From assembly GCA_029245955.1 (NCBI GenBank), contig JAQWOH010000025.1, forward strand, positions 154,645 to 218,644: DNA of 64,000 nucleotides, in the 5' to 3' direction. The notes under the pieces were generated by a model, which ran no database searches, was not told the origin of the DNA, and saw nothing but the letters and a program-made list of their open reading frames with translations. Shown here in pieces: positions 63,553 through 64,000 of the stretch; position 1 is the stretch's first letter, and every line of letters begins with the position of its first letter. Source of the stretch: Fuerstiella sp. Its GTDB lineage: Bacteria; Planctomycetota; Planctomycetia; Planctomycetales; Planctomycetaceae. Made by a program: the position numbers and the translations under genes.

Positions 63553-64000
63553 TTACACGGCAGAAAAAATCGAACTTTGAACGATACCGGTGCTGTCTGC
63601 GAACGAGTCTCGTTCGATCTTCATTGACCGCAGAATACTGAGGTAAACATTCGACATCAGCGTCTCGCCGTCGCGCCAGTACGAACCATGTTTCAGGCCC
63701 ATGTTTGAACCACCGGCTAGTAGTGTTGGGAGATTTCTTGGATTATGAGTTGTACTGGCACCGCTGCCAAACAGGACGATGCTGTTATCCAGGATACTTC
63801 CCTCGCGATCTTTGTAAGACTGCAATCGCTCAAAGAAGTACGCCAGTTGCTCACTGAGAAAACGGTCGTACTTCGCAAAATTCAACTGGCCGTTTTTGTC
63901 GCCAGCGTGCGACAGGCTGTGGTGAGTCCGGCTGAGGCCGAGCTTCAGCGGGAAGGTATCGCTGATGCCCATGCCGTCTTCGCGGTTCAACATGAAGGCG
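63553..64000 (-). CDS. DUF1552 protein, C-terminal part (truncated by window edge)
   Basis: The last ~148 residues of a DUF1552 protein whose start lies outside the window. Typical text: [45 protein letters not shown] and [17 protein letters not shown]1552 proteins are usually exported and are paired in planctomycetes with DUF1592/DUF1588 cytochrome proteins. Function unknown. It ends 22 bases before the start of the TIM-barrel gene on the same strand, so they are probably one operon. Confidence 0.88.
   Translation of the reverse strand, partial: AFMLNREDGMGISDTFPLKLGLSRTHHSLSHAGDKNGQLNFAKYDRFLSEQLAYFFERLQSYKDREGSILDNSIVLFGSGASTTHNPRNLPTLLAGGSNMGLKHGSYWRDGETLMSNVYLSILRSMKIERDSFADSTGIVQSSIFSAV

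Overview
The window comes from a planctomycete chromosome (phylum Planctomycetota, probably order Planctomycetales). The evidence is family content: two prepilin-like DUF1559 proteins, two giant PVC-type cytochrome c/HEAT proteins, a DUF1552 protein, a cysteine-rich YTV-type wall protein, two CRTAC1-type (FG-GAP plus ASPIC/UnbV) lipoproteins, a planctomycete-style ECF sigma factor, and many Tat- or Sec-exported enzymes. No tRNA, rRNA, CRISPR array or intact mobile element was recognised.

Layout. 0.2-6.7 kb: ECF sigma factor (-), CPBP/CAAX-type membrane protease (+), multispanning membrane protein (-) and the first PVC-type cytochrome (-). 6.9-16.3 kb: a short EF-hand ORF, 2-Cys peroxiredoxin, seryl-tRNA synthetase and an M20 dipeptidase (all -), a lone STAS protein (+) and the second PVC-type cytochrome (-). 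16.6-19.3 kb: a decayed beta-propeller pseudogene, small lipoproteins and an HU protein with a long low-complexity tail. 19.7-28.7 kb: an all-plus block with near mirror symmetry: TPR, CRTAC1 lipoprotein, anchored protein, DUF1559, CRTAC1 lipoprotein, TPR, mini-lipoprotein. A perfect 18-bp hairpin splits its two halves.

28.8-41.6 kb: a Tat-exported amidohydrolase (-) diverges from a long flagellar run (+): flgB, flgC, fliE, fliF, fliG, fliH, fliI, fliJ, a MotE-like gene, fliQ, fliR, flhB, motA and two motB-like genes. This encodes the rod/MS-ring/switch base, export ATPase complex, part of the export gate, and stator parts. fliO, fliP, fliM, fliN, hook and filament genes are not here, so the regulon must be split.

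41.6-49.2 kb (mostly -): a second DUF1559 protein, a DUF3127 protein, a YdcF/ElyC-like protein, an IS3 transposase remnant, a zinc-ribbon membrane protein, and mcsB with mcsA, the protein-arginine phosphorylation pair. 49.7-64 kb (mostly +): rpsU, an exported alpha/beta hydrolase overlapping a MazG-like gene, the YTV-type protein, a MoxR ATPase, a divergent ClpP-like protein, a sulfatase remnant (-), bioB, a prenyltransferase-fold membrane protein, argF with an overlapping esterase, a Trm112-like protein, bioD, and a protein with a DQIRxQAA repeat. A Tat-exported TIM-barrel protein and a DUF1552 protein cut by the window edge close the region (-).

Most of the window is ordinary planctomycete chromosome. 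The parts I judge most worth study are the mirrored CRTAC1/TPR/DUF1559 block, the DQIR-repeat protein, the ClpP-like protein with an apparently altered active site, the two MotB-like proteins without a recognisable peptidoglycan-binding domain, and the YTV-type protein. I saw no clear new defence or mobile system.
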